Notes under the pieces: model-generated | What the model was told of the DNA's origin: nothing | The model's input: the letters and a program-made list of their open reading frames with translations, nothing else | Databases searched by the model: none | Program-made: the position numbers and the translations under genes | NCBI RefSeq assembly: GCF_046630445.1 | Contig: NC_092333.1 | Coordinates: 182,216,501 to 182,280,500, forward strand | Length of the DNA: 64,000 bases | Direction: 5' to 3' | Source: Rutidosis leptorrhynchoides | Taxonomy: Eukaryota > Streptophyta > Magnoliopsida > Asterales > Asteraceae | Shown here: one piece after another, positions 35,719 through 46,608 of the stretch | How the letters are laid out: every line of letters begins with the position of its first letter | How positions within the stretch are numbered: the first letter of the stretch is position 1

Positions 35719-36402
35719 CTAGTACACAAGTCGTTCAGCAAAGGCAATAAAGACACGTAATTCATACGTCCAGAAACAAGTCATGCATTCTGGTTTTACT
35801 AGGACTACTTCCCATCCTTGGTCTTGTGGAACATAACCGTTATGGCCGTTGATAAGACAGCGTGTTGTAACGTCGTCAAAGGGACGAGGGTTACGTAATG
35901 TCCAACAGTCCCGTAACAATCTAAAAACCTCATTTCTTACCCCAATTACCGACTCCGTCACTTGTGGGAACGTTTTGTTTAATAGTTGTAGCCCGATGTT
36001 CTTGTTCTCACTTTGGTGAGAAGCGAACATTACTAATCCGTAAGCATAACATGCTTCTTTATGTTGCATGTTAGCCGTTTTTTCTAAATCACAAAGTCCA
36101 ATATTCGGATATATTGAGTCAAAATAATTTCTTAACCCATTGCGTAAAATAGCATTTGGGTTCCCCGCAATATATGCGTCAAAGTAAACACATCGTAACT
36201 TATGGGTTTCCCAATGTGATATCCCCCATCTTTCAAACGAAAGTCTCTTATAAACCAAGGTATTCTTGGAACGTTCTTCGAATGTCTTACAAACTGATCT
36301 CTCCTTAAATAGTTGTGCTGAAGAATTCTGATCGACTCTAGACAAGATTTCATCAATCATGTCTCCGGGTAGGTCTCTTAAAATATTGGGTTGTCTATCC
36401 AT
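35719..36402 (-). CDS. E3 captured F-box protein, intact 227 aa
   Basis: Complete frame from ATG (MDRQPNILRDLPGDMIDEIL...) to stop, no lesions. Residues about 7-45 form an F-box (LPGDMIDEILSRV..., with the C..F motif at VCKTF). Residues about 80-130 hold 'AGNPNAILRNGLRNYF' and 'HKEACYAYGLVMFA', the helical repeat-like region of plant At2g35280/At1g67623-type F-box proteins (assignment by pattern, not search). The usual C-terminal Cys-rich zinc-finger-like part of that family is not evident; C and W residues near the end (CWTLRN, CMTCFW) may be its remnant. Its role in the host would be a substrate receptor of SCF ubiquitin ligases; in the element it is unknown. It is open while its neighbours ORF-A and gag-pol have stops, so either it is young or it has been kept. 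It has no introns. Confidence 0.82.
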   Translation of the reverse strand: MDRQPNILRDLPGDMIDEILSRVDQNSSAQLFKERSVCKTFEERSKNTLVYKRLSFERWGISHWETHKLRCVYFDAYIAGNPNAILRNGLRNYFDSIYPNIGLCDLEKTANMQHKEACYAYGLVMFASHQSENKNIGLQLLNKTFPQVTESVIGVRNEVFRLLRDCWTLRNPRPFDDVTTRCLINGHNGYVPQDQGWEVVLVKPECMTCFWTYELRVFIAFAERLVY

Positions 36403-36540
36403 TTTGTGTTTTTATACTGTAAAATAGACAAGAGTTAGATTCATAAAAAAAATTACTTATTAATACAAGCAATTTTTACATATATCATAAAGCATAAGCA
36501 CACTATATTACATATATTACACCACACGAATACAACTATC

Positions 36541-37152
36541 TTATTCCGACTCGCTTGTTTCTTCTTCTTCGATTTTGGTTCGTTTTGCCAAGTTTCTGGG
36601 GATATATGATGTTCCCCTAATACGAGCCGTCGTTTTCCGCATTGGTTTAGAAAAACCTGGTGGTTTAGAGGTTCCCGGGTCATTGTTACAACTTAAGGAC
36701 TTCGGGGGTTGACGATACATATAAAGTTCATCGGGGTTGGAATTAGATTTCTCTATTTTTATGCCCTTTCCCTTATTATTTTCTTTTGCCTTTTTAAATT
36801 CAGTTGGGGTAATTTCTATAACATCATCGGAATTCTCGTCGGAATCCGATTCATCGGAGAATTGGTAATCCTCCCAATATTTTGCTTCCTTGGCGGAAAC
36901 ACCATTGACCATAATTAACCTTGGTCGGTTGGTTGAGGATTTTCTTTTACTTAACCGTTTTATTATTTCCCCCACCGGTTCTATTTCCTCCTCCGGTTAC
37001 TCCTCTTCCGGTTCTGATTCTTCTTCCGGTTCCGACTCTTCTTCCGGTTCCTCTTCGGGAACTTGTGAATCAGTCCACGAATCATTCCAATTTACATTTG
37101 ACTCTTCATTATTATTAGGTGAGTCAATGGGACTTGTTCTAGAGGTAGACAT
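36541..37152 (-). pseudogene. E3 ORF-A (acidic low-complexity), one stop
   Basis: Same protein as E1 3167-3781, from ATG at 37150-37152. It has one in-frame TAA at 36997-36999 inside the EEESEP repeat block, where E1 has Ser, and slightly fewer repeat units. The remainder is open and nearly identical to E1 (RLSKRKSSTNRPRLIMVNG, SDESDSDENSDD). The high identity with E1 downstream of the stop shows the frame was coding in a common ancestor. Function unknown. Confidence 0.7.
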
Positions 37153-37346
37153 CTATCACATAATATCAAACGCGTTAAGTGATTAATATATCACATAATA
37201 TTCACATGTTAAAAATATATAGTTTCCACAAAATTTGTTAAGCAATAATTTTTCAAGTAAACACGGTCGAAGTCCAGACTCACTAATGCATCCTAACAAA
37301 CTCGATAAGATACACTAATGCAAAATTCTGGTTCTCTAAGACCAAC

Positions 37347-37358
37347 GATCGGATACCA
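37347..37358 (-). other. E3 primer-binding site, altered
   Basis: The minus strand reads TGGTATCCGATC where E1 and E2 have TGGTATCAGAGC: two substitutions in the tRNA-Met-complementary segment, two bases from the LTR end. Confidence 0.8.
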
Positions 37359-37360
37359 AC

Positions 37361-38362
37361 TGAAATGTCCCGTTCTTATTGATTAAAAACGTTCCATATT
37401 AATTGATTTCGTTGCGAGGTTTTGACCTCTATATGAGACGTTTTTCAAAGACTGCATTCATTTTAAAACAAACCATAACCTTTATTTCATCAATAAAGGT
37501 TTAAAAAGCTTTACGTAGATTATCAAATAATGATAATCTAAAATATCATGTTTACACACGACCATTACATAATGGTTTACAATACAAATATGTTACAACA
37601 AAATAAGTTTCTTGAATGCAGTTTTTACACAATATCATATAAGCATGGACTCCAAATCTCGTCCTTATTTAAGTATGTGACAGCGGAAGCTCTTAATAAT
37701 CACCTGAGAATAAACATGCTTAAAACGTCAACAAAAATATTGGTGAGTTATAGGTTTAACCTATATATATCAAATCATAATAATAGACCACAAGATTTCA
37801 TATTTCAATACACATCCCATACATAGAGATAAAAATCATTCATATGGTGAACACCTGGTAACCGACATTAACAAGATGCATATATATAAGAATATCCCCA
37901 TCATTTCGGGACACCCTTCGGATATGATATAAATTTCGAAGTACTAAAGCATCCGGTACTTTGGATGGGGTTTGTTAGGCCCAATAGATCTATCTTTAGG
38001 ATTCGCGTCAATTAGGGTGTCTGTTCCCTAATTCTTAGATTACCAGACTTAATAAAAAGGGGCATATTCGATTTCGATAATTCAACCATACAATGTAGTT
38101 TCACGTACTTATGTCTATTTTGTAAATCATTTATAAAACCTGCATGTATTCTCATCCCAAAAATATTAGATTTTAAAAGTGGGACTATAACTCACTTTCA
38201 CAGATTTTTACTTCGTCGGGAAGTAAGACTTAGCCACTGGTTGATTCACGAACCTATAACAATATATACAAATATATCAAAGTATGTTTAAAATATATTT
38301 ACAACACTTTTAATATATTTTGATGTTTTAAGTTTATTAAGTCAGCTGTCCTCGTTAGTAAC
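37361..38362 (-). repeat. E3 5' LTR, part 1 (left of E4)
   Basis: Matches 27331-28332 of the other LTR nearly base for base, with the E4 insertion at GTAAC (38358-38362). The palindromic site AATAGATCTATC is at 37983-37994. Confidence 0.95.
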
Positions 38363-40461
38363 TGATAGTGCTCCAAATGAATATATATTTTGTAGCAATA
38401 TCCTCCCAATATGTAAATTATTTAGTTGTAATTGTCCTATTTTAAGTTGTAATCGTTTATATTAAATAAGTGCGAAGACAAAAGGCGAAAACGAAGAATT
38501 GAAGACGCAAATGTCCAAAAAGCTCAAATGTACAAGATACAATCCAAGTGGTTCAATTTAATGATGAGAAACATCTAAAATTGACAAGAGTACAAGTTAC
38601 GAAACGAAAAGCACGAAGATTAAAGAATTGGAGAAAAAGTGCCACTAAAGCTGGAAAAGTGCCACTAAAGCCATAGTGCACTCAAAAGTGCCACTAAAAG
38701 GTGAGTAAAAGACTCGCACGGATTTTGGAAGTTAAGGAAAATAATTTTTGTGCAAAATTACAAATCGCGAAATGCAAAGTATAAGATATTAAATTATACG
38801 AAAGGACATTCGAAAATCCGGAACTGGTACCCGAGCCAACTATCAACGCTCGACTCAACGGACCAAAAATTATGAGTCTACTATGCACAAGAATATAATA
38901 TAATATATATATAATTATATAAATTATATATATATATTATATATATTTATATATTATGTCGACAAAGAAGAAAACAAGCAAATGTGGCTGGATCCAGCTG
39001 GCCATGCGATCGCATGGCCTGGAAGGCGAAAAGCCATGCGATCGCATGGGGCCAAAATCCTGGCCACATCTATAAATAACCAACGAATTTGACGAGTAAA
39101 AAATATATATATATCATACTCCTCTGTAATAATAATAAAAATATATATATATATATAATATATATATAGTATAGGGTAGTTTTATATTAGTTAGTTTGGG
39201 TTATGTAAAAGTTATTTTACGGGTTTTAAAGTCAAAATTCTGTCCGTGTAAAGCTACGCGATAAATACTCAATGTAAGTTATGTACTCCTTTTTAAATTA
39301 ATGTCTTGTAACTAAGTTATTATTATGCTTATTTATGATGAATTAATCATGATGTTGGACTAAAAATAATTAAAATTGGGTAATTGAGCTTTGTGCCATA
39401 ATTGGGGTTTGGACAAAAGAACGACATTTGTAGAAATTAGACTATGGGCTATTAATGGGCTTTATATTTATTTAACTAAATGATAGTTTGTTAATTTTAA
39501 TATAAAGATTTACAATTGAACATACCTATAAATAACCATATACACTCGATCGGACACGATGGGCGGGATATTTATATGTACGAATAATCGTTCATTTAAC
39601 CGAACACGGGAATGGATTAATAGTTTATGGAATTATTAAAACAGGGGTGAAATTATGTACAAGGACACTTGGCATAATTGATAACAAAGTATTAAAACCT
39701 TGGGTTACACACAGTCGATATTCTGGTGTAATTATTAAACAAAGTATTAAGACCTTGTTACAGTTTAAGTCCCCAATTAGTTGGAATATTTGACTTCGGG
39801 TATAAGGATAATTTGACGAGGACACTCGCACTTTATATTTATGACTGATGGAATGTTATGGACAAAAACCAGACGGACATATTGAATAATCCAGGACAAA
39901 GAACAATTAACCCATGGGAATAAAATAAAATCAACACGTCAAACATCATGATTACGGAAGTTTAAATAAGCATAATTCCTTTATTTTCATATTTAATTGC
40001 ACTTCTGATTATCACATTTTTAATTATCGCAATTTTATTTCATCGCACTTTTATTTATTACAATTTCATTATCGTTATTTATTTTACGCTTTAAATTAAG
40101 TCCTTTATTTATTTAATATTTTACATTAGGTTTTAACTGCGACTAAAGTTTTAAAATTGACAAACCGGTCATTAAACGGTAAACCCCCTTTTATATATTA
40201 TTATATATAATTATAAAGATTTTGTACAAATATAGTTAATTAAAATATAGTGTACAATAAGCCCGCTCCCTGTGGAACGAACCGGACTTACTAAAAACTA
40301 TACTACTCTACGATTAGGTACACTGCCTATTGTGTTGTAGCAAGGTTTAGGTATATCCCATCTGTAAATAAATAATAAATATCTTGTATAAAATTGTAAC
40401 GTATTTAATAGTTTTTCCTAGTAAAATATAAGCTATTTCATATACACCTCGCATAACATCA
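38363..40461 (+). repeat. E4 left LTR
   Basis: Contains three AGTGCCACTAAA repeats (38638, 38658, 38687), two CATGCGATCGCATG palindromes (in 39000-39019 and 39034-39049), AT microsatellites near 38893-38953 and 39104-39170, and TATAAATA-like motifs. No gene. Confidence 0.95.
39000..39049. repeat. pair of perfect palindromes in the E4 left LTR
   Basis: GGCCATGCGATCGCATGGCC at 39000-39019 (20 bp, perfect) and CCATGCGATCGCATGG at 39034-39049, separated by 14 bases. The pair recurs in the right LTR (45142-45161 and 45176-45191, the last with one change) and in the leader. Confidence 0.97.
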
Positions 40462-40467
40462 AGTTTT

Positions 40468-40485
40468 TGGCGCCGCTGCCGGGGA
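40468..40485 (+). other. E4 primer-binding site (tRNA-Asp type)
   Basis: TGGCGCCGCTGCCGGGGA, six bases after the LTR end. It is complementary to the 3' end of plant tRNA-Asp (from memory of that tRNA) with one mismatch, the usual Athila primer site. Confidence 0.85.
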
Positions 40486-40584
40486 CTCGGTGAAACGCTA
40501 TATTTTTAATTTATTTTTGTATAAATATATTTATATATATTTTTAGAAAAACAATATAAAAAGAAAAAAAACTGGACATAAGGC

Positions 40585-40634
40585 CCATGCGATCGCATGA
40601 TCTGGTAGCATAAACCCCATGCGATCGCATGGGG
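40585..40634. repeat. pair of palindromes in the E4 leader
   Basis: CCATGCGATCGCATG at 40585-40599 and CCCCATGCGATCGCATGGGG (20 bp, perfect) at 40615-40634. Same core as in the LTRs, but in the internal 5' leader. The leader to 41483 has no gene; it contains GGTTCTGGCTCCCTGCTACA and TCGAAACGTGGGCAAAAG blocks before the ORF. Confidence 0.95.
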
Positions 40635-41483
40635 TGATCTGAGACGCTTGAAACCTTAAACCAGCATTTATTACGAAGTATTAATTATTATTATTATTAT
40701 TATTAAACCCTAATTAGGTTTTAATTAATATTTAGTTAAGTTTTAATTAAATTTGTATTTTTAAGTTTTAATTAGTTTTATTAAATTATAAACTTAATAC
40801 TTTTATAAAATAATAATATAAAATAATATTTTTATAAAATAAGTAATTTATTCAATTTTTATATCTTTTTATAAATTGTATATTTTAATCTTTTAATTTG
40901 TAATTTGTATTTTTATATTTCGTAATTAGTTTTAAGCTTAGTTTTTGCCGCAGTTATTTTTATATTTCTAGTTTTTAAGACTTTGCCGTAAAATCCCTTA
41001 AGTGCCTTTTCTTTAGATTAAGATTTAGGTGCTTTAGAATTTTGCGACGCTGTTTATAAATTTTAGTACCTTTTAAGTTACGACCCGTTATTTTATTTTT
41101 ATTTTTCGACGTTTTTCGACGCGTATTCTTTTTCTTTCTTATTTCTCGACGCTCTAGTTTTTAGGACTTAGAATTTTTATTTTCTCTATTTCTTCTCTAT
41201 AATTTCTTTAAATTTCAACGAAAAATTATTTTAAGCGGTTAAATTAATAGACATCCAAATTTTCTGCTTCGTAGTAATAGTTGGATTTGTTAGTGAATGA
41301 GTTGTGAGCTTCCGATTTAAAGGGTTCTGGCTCCCTGCTACATCTTTTGGCTATTCGAAACGTGGGCAAAAGTAGAAAAGTCTATTAATTTGATAACTTA
41401 TATAATTTTTCTATCTTTTTATAACTAATAGGATAATTAGTGAATGCACCACATTGTAGCTAAAATTTGGCCATCGCAATAAA

Positions 41484-42569
41484 ATGAAAAATTTTGAAAA
41501 CAAGGCTATGGAAACTCTTTTTGAAATCCAAAATCAATTTAATCAATACTCTCAAACGAGTGTTGATGAAAATTCGTTCGGTCAATCTTGGATCACGACT
41601 GACGAAACAATAACTGGTTGTGAAATCTGTGGAGATTATCACTCAACATGGGAATGTTATTATTACGTTCCTATGGAAAATTACGCACCCACGGAACCTG
41701 AATGGAACGATTATGAAGAATACAATTCAAATTGGGATTATTCCCAAGAATATATCAAAACTCAACAACCAGAGAACGAGGAAAATTATGTGTCTGAAAA
41801 TCTTTTAGATTATATGAAAATCAAACTCGAAGAACTTGATGCTCAAAATGAACAAATGAGAGAGTTTGTAAATCGGTAAGCTGAAACTCTATCAGATTAC
41901 ACACCTGTTGATCTGAGGAGTCGTGTGCAAGAAAATCTCATATCATCAAATTTTGATGAATTCGAGAGCTTCGAAATCACCAACTATCCCGATGATACTT
42001 TTTATTCAGTCTTACCAATTTCACAACATATCGACACATTAGCCTCTACCAACGAAATCATCGATCCATCAATGGATGAAGAAGAAGTAAGGGTGACAAA
42101 TTGGTACTCTTGGGAAAATGATAACGTTGAAAATTTTACCCCCGAGACCAAAATTGTAAGACCAATAAGTACCATTAATGAAGAAGAATTTGCTTCGATC
42201 CCGAAATTCACCATTCCACAAACTTCCAACCCAATATTCTCAATAGACGAGTCATCTACCAAAGATGAACTACAAGCTGTAATAGATATTGACACCTCGA
42301 ATTTCACCCAATTGGGTAATAGAGGTGAAAACTTTGATCACGAGAATAAAAGGAAGGAAATGTTAGGAATTGTCCACCCTATAATATGTATGTCGGTATA
42401 TATCGATCCATTTGACCAAGAACCAGAAAAGAGACGTGTCCATTTACTAAAAGCTACACTTAAAAAAGAATTAAGTAGTGACGATCGGGTGAGTCTAAAC
42501 TTTAAACCCATTGATATATCATACACCACCCGAGATGTAAATAACTGGCTCACTATTCTAATTCGTTGA
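41484..42569 (+). pseudogene. gag: E4 gag-like ORF with zinc knuckle, one in-frame stop
   Basis: A single frame of 362 codons from ATG 41484 (MKNFENKAMETLFEIQNQFN) to TGA 42567-42569, with one TAA at 41877-41879. Near residue 50 it has CEICGDYHSTWEC, a CX2CGX3HX4C knuckle as found in Athila/Tat gag. The rest is acidic and Asn/Glu-rich with no domain I recognise; the C-terminus reads NNWLTILIR. Compared with a full Athila gag the capsid-like N-terminal part is missing. It may supply RNA binding or packaging, or simply be a relic. It is the only credible coding region of the element. Confidence 0.6.
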
Positions 42570-44486
42570 ACTTATTCTACCGACTTCACATGTCGTCAGC
42601 TAAGTGTGGGGAAGTCTAACCCCACTTAACGTTAAATTAGGGGTTCGGGTTAGTGCATAACTCGTTAATAAAAATGCACGATTAGGGTAAAAGACGCATT
42701 TTCAAATATTAACAAACAGCTCAGAAAAGCAGCCGTTTTTGAAGGAAAAAAAACATGTGTGATAAAACAAGAAGGAATTAACGATGAGGCGCGCCATCTA
42801 TCATTCGACGAGCTTTGTAATTACAAACTGGGTATTTTTAATCACTTTTCTACACTTATCACCCTCGTGAATTTATAATTATAGTCTGATTTCATGCAAA
42901 TGAGGGCATTGCATGATCTCAAGTGTGGGGAAGGGTTATAAATTCTCTCGGGTTTGCACTTAGTTTATTTGCCAAATTTTGTGAAAATTTTAAAAATTTT
43001 CAAATAAATGAATTCAAAATCATGTTTATACATATTTATGAACGATGAAAACTAGGTGTTAATACCGAAATTATCGTTACCTCGAAAAGGACATAAATTG
43101 AGAAACACCTTAAAACACTTGAATTCATTTAAAATGGAATAAAGGAGAATAAAAAGGCAAAGAAAGAAATTAAGTGTGGGGAGAATGTACCAAGTTATTC
43201 AATAAAAAAAAAAACTATCTATCACATGTTTCTGTAAAGTTATTGCAGGTACTTCTATTTTGGACTAAATTAATTGTTTTACCCGTTTATTGTAATACAT
43301 TTGAAATAAAAGATGGATCTACACGATGAATCAATTCCATCATTAAAAGGAAGTAAAGTCTTCCGAAAAAGACATGCGCTTCTTAATTTAGGTCAAGAAG
43401 TTGTCGTCCAGACCAGCTGTAGGTTGACGAAAAATCTAGAAAAGTCATCTCTAAAATCAGCAGGAAATCCACGGACCTCGGCATCAAACAGGGTCGCCAG
43501 GTGGTCAGACTTATCCTAACCATGAGAGGATCTGTCTCGTAAAATGGGGAGGGTGCCGTGCAAATTAGCTTGATAAGACTAATGAATCAGATCCCCAGAA
43601 AGGATAATCTCCTTAAAAGATTAAAAATCAGCATTTAAGCCTGATATTACTCAATCCTTGAGATTGACTTTAAAGATTGAGAATTACAAACTCATGGAAT
43701 TCGATGATATCTAAACTCGAGCTTGAACGAGAAAATATTTTGATCAAATTAAAACCGATTTGTTTTTTTGAAAACCCATTTTCAATGCGTGCATTACCAT
43801 TGAATGTAAAATCCTAGGAATTCACCTGGAATTCATTAGGTCACCTGAACCAAATCGGGTGTCAACCGTAAGAACGGTGGTTGCATAGCATGGTCGAAGA
43901 CAGGACCTTGTGCCAGACCGAAGAAAAATTATAAGGGTGAGCTTTACTATTGCTCCTACCAAGGATAGTAATAACATCCGACACGTTTTTGGACCATAAT
44001 CAAATGCATGTCATTAGACATTGCCTTAACAGTTGCTTGTTCAACGCTTTCCTTTACAACTGGATGGTAGTTTGCCGAAAGGTAATATACGGAGCAAGTA
44101 TACTGGACGTGTTGCTTTCCTAATACAAGGTTAGCAAGTGGGTGACACAAAACCGTAAGTTTTGAGCTAAAATTTTAAAATCTGAAACCCACAAAACCCA
44201 CAAAAATATTTTGCAAACACCGGTGAAGGGTTATTCCAGAAAACTTATCTAGGATAAAAGCTAGAATGAATTTTCAAAAAGATCAAATGTTTTCATAAAG
44301 ATCCAATTTCCTTAAAGGATCTAAATTTTCATAGTCATGTGGGACTGTAAACCACATCGTTACTATCATTGTTTATACCGCCGTATCAAAATCACTGATG
44401 TATAAAGTGTGAGAATAAAAAAAAGTGATTCGAGTGAAGTGTGATTTAATTTCAAGTTCTGTATTGCTTGAGGACAAGCAACGTTC
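42570..44486 (+). other. E4 3' interior without pol; repeated AAGTGTGGGGA motifs
   Basis: About 1.9 kb with no recognisable pol or env. AAGTGTGGGGA occurs at 42603, 42921 and 43172, resembling the polypurine tract context AAGTATGGGGA at 44488. A 68-aa ATG frame at 43313-43519 (MDLHDESIPSLKGSKVFRKR...) is open but has no recognised domain. Confidence 0.55.
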
Positions 44487-44501
44487 AAGTATGGGGATAT
44501 T
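44487..44501 (+). other. E4 polypurine tract
   Basis: CAAGTATGGGGATAT precedes the right LTR (TGATAGTGC at 44502), following GCTTGAGGACAAGCAACGTT. Confidence 0.8.
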
Positions 44502-46608
44502 TGATAGTGCTCCAAATGAATATATATTTTGTAGCAATATCCTCCCAATATGTAAATTATTTAGTTGTAATTGTCCTATTTTAAGTTGTAATCGTTTATA
44601 TTAAATAAGTGCGAAGACAAAAGGCGAAAACGAAGAATTAAAGACGCAAATATCCAAAAAGCTCAAATGTACAAGATACAATCCAAGTGGTTCAATTTAA
44701 TGATGAGAAACGTCTAAAATTGACAAGAGTACAAGTTACGAAACGAAAAGCATGAAGATTAAAGAATTGGAGAAAAAGTGCCACTAAAGCTGGAAAAGTG
44801 CCACTAAAGCCATAGTGCACTCAAAAGTGCCACTAAAAAGTGAGTAAAAGACTCGCACGGATTTTGGAAGTTAAGCAAAATAATTTTGTGCAAAATTACA
44901 AATCGCGAAATGCAAAGTATAAGATATTAAATTATACGAAAGGACATTCGAAAATCCGGAACCGGTACCCGAGCCAACTATCAACGCCCGACTCAACAGA
45001 CCAAAAATTATGAGTCTACTATGCACAAGAATATAATATAATATATATATATAATTATATAAATTATATATATATATATTATATATATTTATATATTATG
45101 TCGACAAAGAAGAAAACAAGCAAATGTGGCTGGATCCAGCTGGCCATGCGATCGCATGGCCTGGAAGGCGAAAAGCCATGCGATCACATGGGGCCAAAAT
45201 CCTAGCCACATCTATAAATAACCAACGAATTTGACGAGTAAAAAATATATATATATCATACTCCTCTGTAATAATAATAAAAATATATATATATATATAT
45301 ATATAATATATATATAGTATAGGGTAGTTTTATATTAGTTAGTTTGGGTTATGTAAAAGTTATTTTACGGGTTTTAAAGTCGAAATTCTGTCCGTGTAAA
45401 GCTACGCGATAAATACTCAATGTAAGTTATGTACTCCTTTTTAAATTAATGTCTTGTAACTAAGTTATTATTATGCTTATTTATGATGAAGTAATCATGA
45501 TGTTGGACTAAAAATAATTAAAATTGGGTAATTGAGCTTTGTGCCATAATTGGGGTTTGGACAAAAGAACGACATTTGTAGAAATTAGACTATGGGCTAT
45601 TAATGGGCTTTATATTTATTTAACTAAATGATAGTTTGTTAATTTTAATATAAAGATTTACAATTGGACATACCTATAAATAACCATATACACTCGATCG
45701 GACACGATGGGCGGGATATTTATATGTACGAATAATCGTTCATTTAACCGAACACGGGAATGGATTAATAGTCTATGGAATTATTAAAACAGGGGTGAAA
45801 TTATGTACAAGGACACTTGGCATAATTGATAACAAAGTATTAAAACCTTGGGTTACACACAGTCGATATCCTGGTGTAATTATTAAACAAAGTATTAAGA
45901 CCTTGTTACAGTTTAAGTCCCCAATTAGTTGGAATATTTGACTTCGGGTATAAGGATAATTTGACGAGGACACTCGCACTTTATATTTATGACTGATGGA
46001 ATGTTATGGACAAAAACCAGACGGACATATTGAATAATCCAGGACAAAGAACAATTAACCCATGGGAATAAAATAAAATCAACACGTCAAACATCATGAT
46101 TACGGAAGTTTAAATAACATAATTCCTTTATTTTCATAGTTAATTGCACTTCTAATTATCACATTTTTAATTATCGCAATTTTATTTCATCGCACTTTTA
46201 TTTATTATAATTTCATTATCGTTATTTATTTTACGCTTTAAATTAAGTCTTTTATTTATTTAATATTTTACATTAGGTTTTAAATGCGACTAAAGTTTTA
46301 AAATCGACAAACCGGTCATTAAACGGTAAACCCCCTTTTATATATTATTATATATAATTATAAAGATTTTGTACAAATATAGTTAATTAAAATATAGTGT
46401 ACAATAAGCCCGCTCCCTGTGGAACGAACCGGACTTATTAAAAACTATACTACTCTACGATTAGGTACACTGCCTATAGTGTTGTAGCAAGGTTTAGGTA
46501 TATCCCATCTGTAAATAAATAATAAATATCTTGTATAAAATTGTAACGTATTTAATAGTTTTTCCTAGTAAAATATAAGCTATTTCATATACACCTCGCA
46601 TAACATCA
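44502..46608 (+). repeat. E4 right LTR
   Basis: Matches the left LTR along its full length with only scattered substitutions and AT-repeat length changes. It contains the palindrome pair at 45142-45191. Confidence 0.95.

Larger units (their letters stand above)
38363..46608 (+). mobile_element. E4: non-autonomous Athila-like LTR element
   Basis: TSD GTAAC at 38358-38362 and 46609-46613. LTRs are 38363-40461 (2099 bp) and 44502-46608 (2107 bp), ends TGATAGTGC...AACATCA, near-identical by eye, so a young insertion. The primer-binding site is of tRNA-Asp type, and GAGGACAAGCAACGTTCAAGT precedes the polypurine tract; both are Athila/Tat-lineage hallmarks. The 4-kb interior codes only a gag-like ORF with a zinc knuckle; no protease, RT, RNase H or integrase is visible on either strand. 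It would need an Athila partner for movement. Confidence 0.92.

Noticed and set aside
42570-44486. Envelope-like gene in the Athila-like element
   Set aside because: Some Athila elements carry an env-like ORF, but no long frame or membrane segment is present here.
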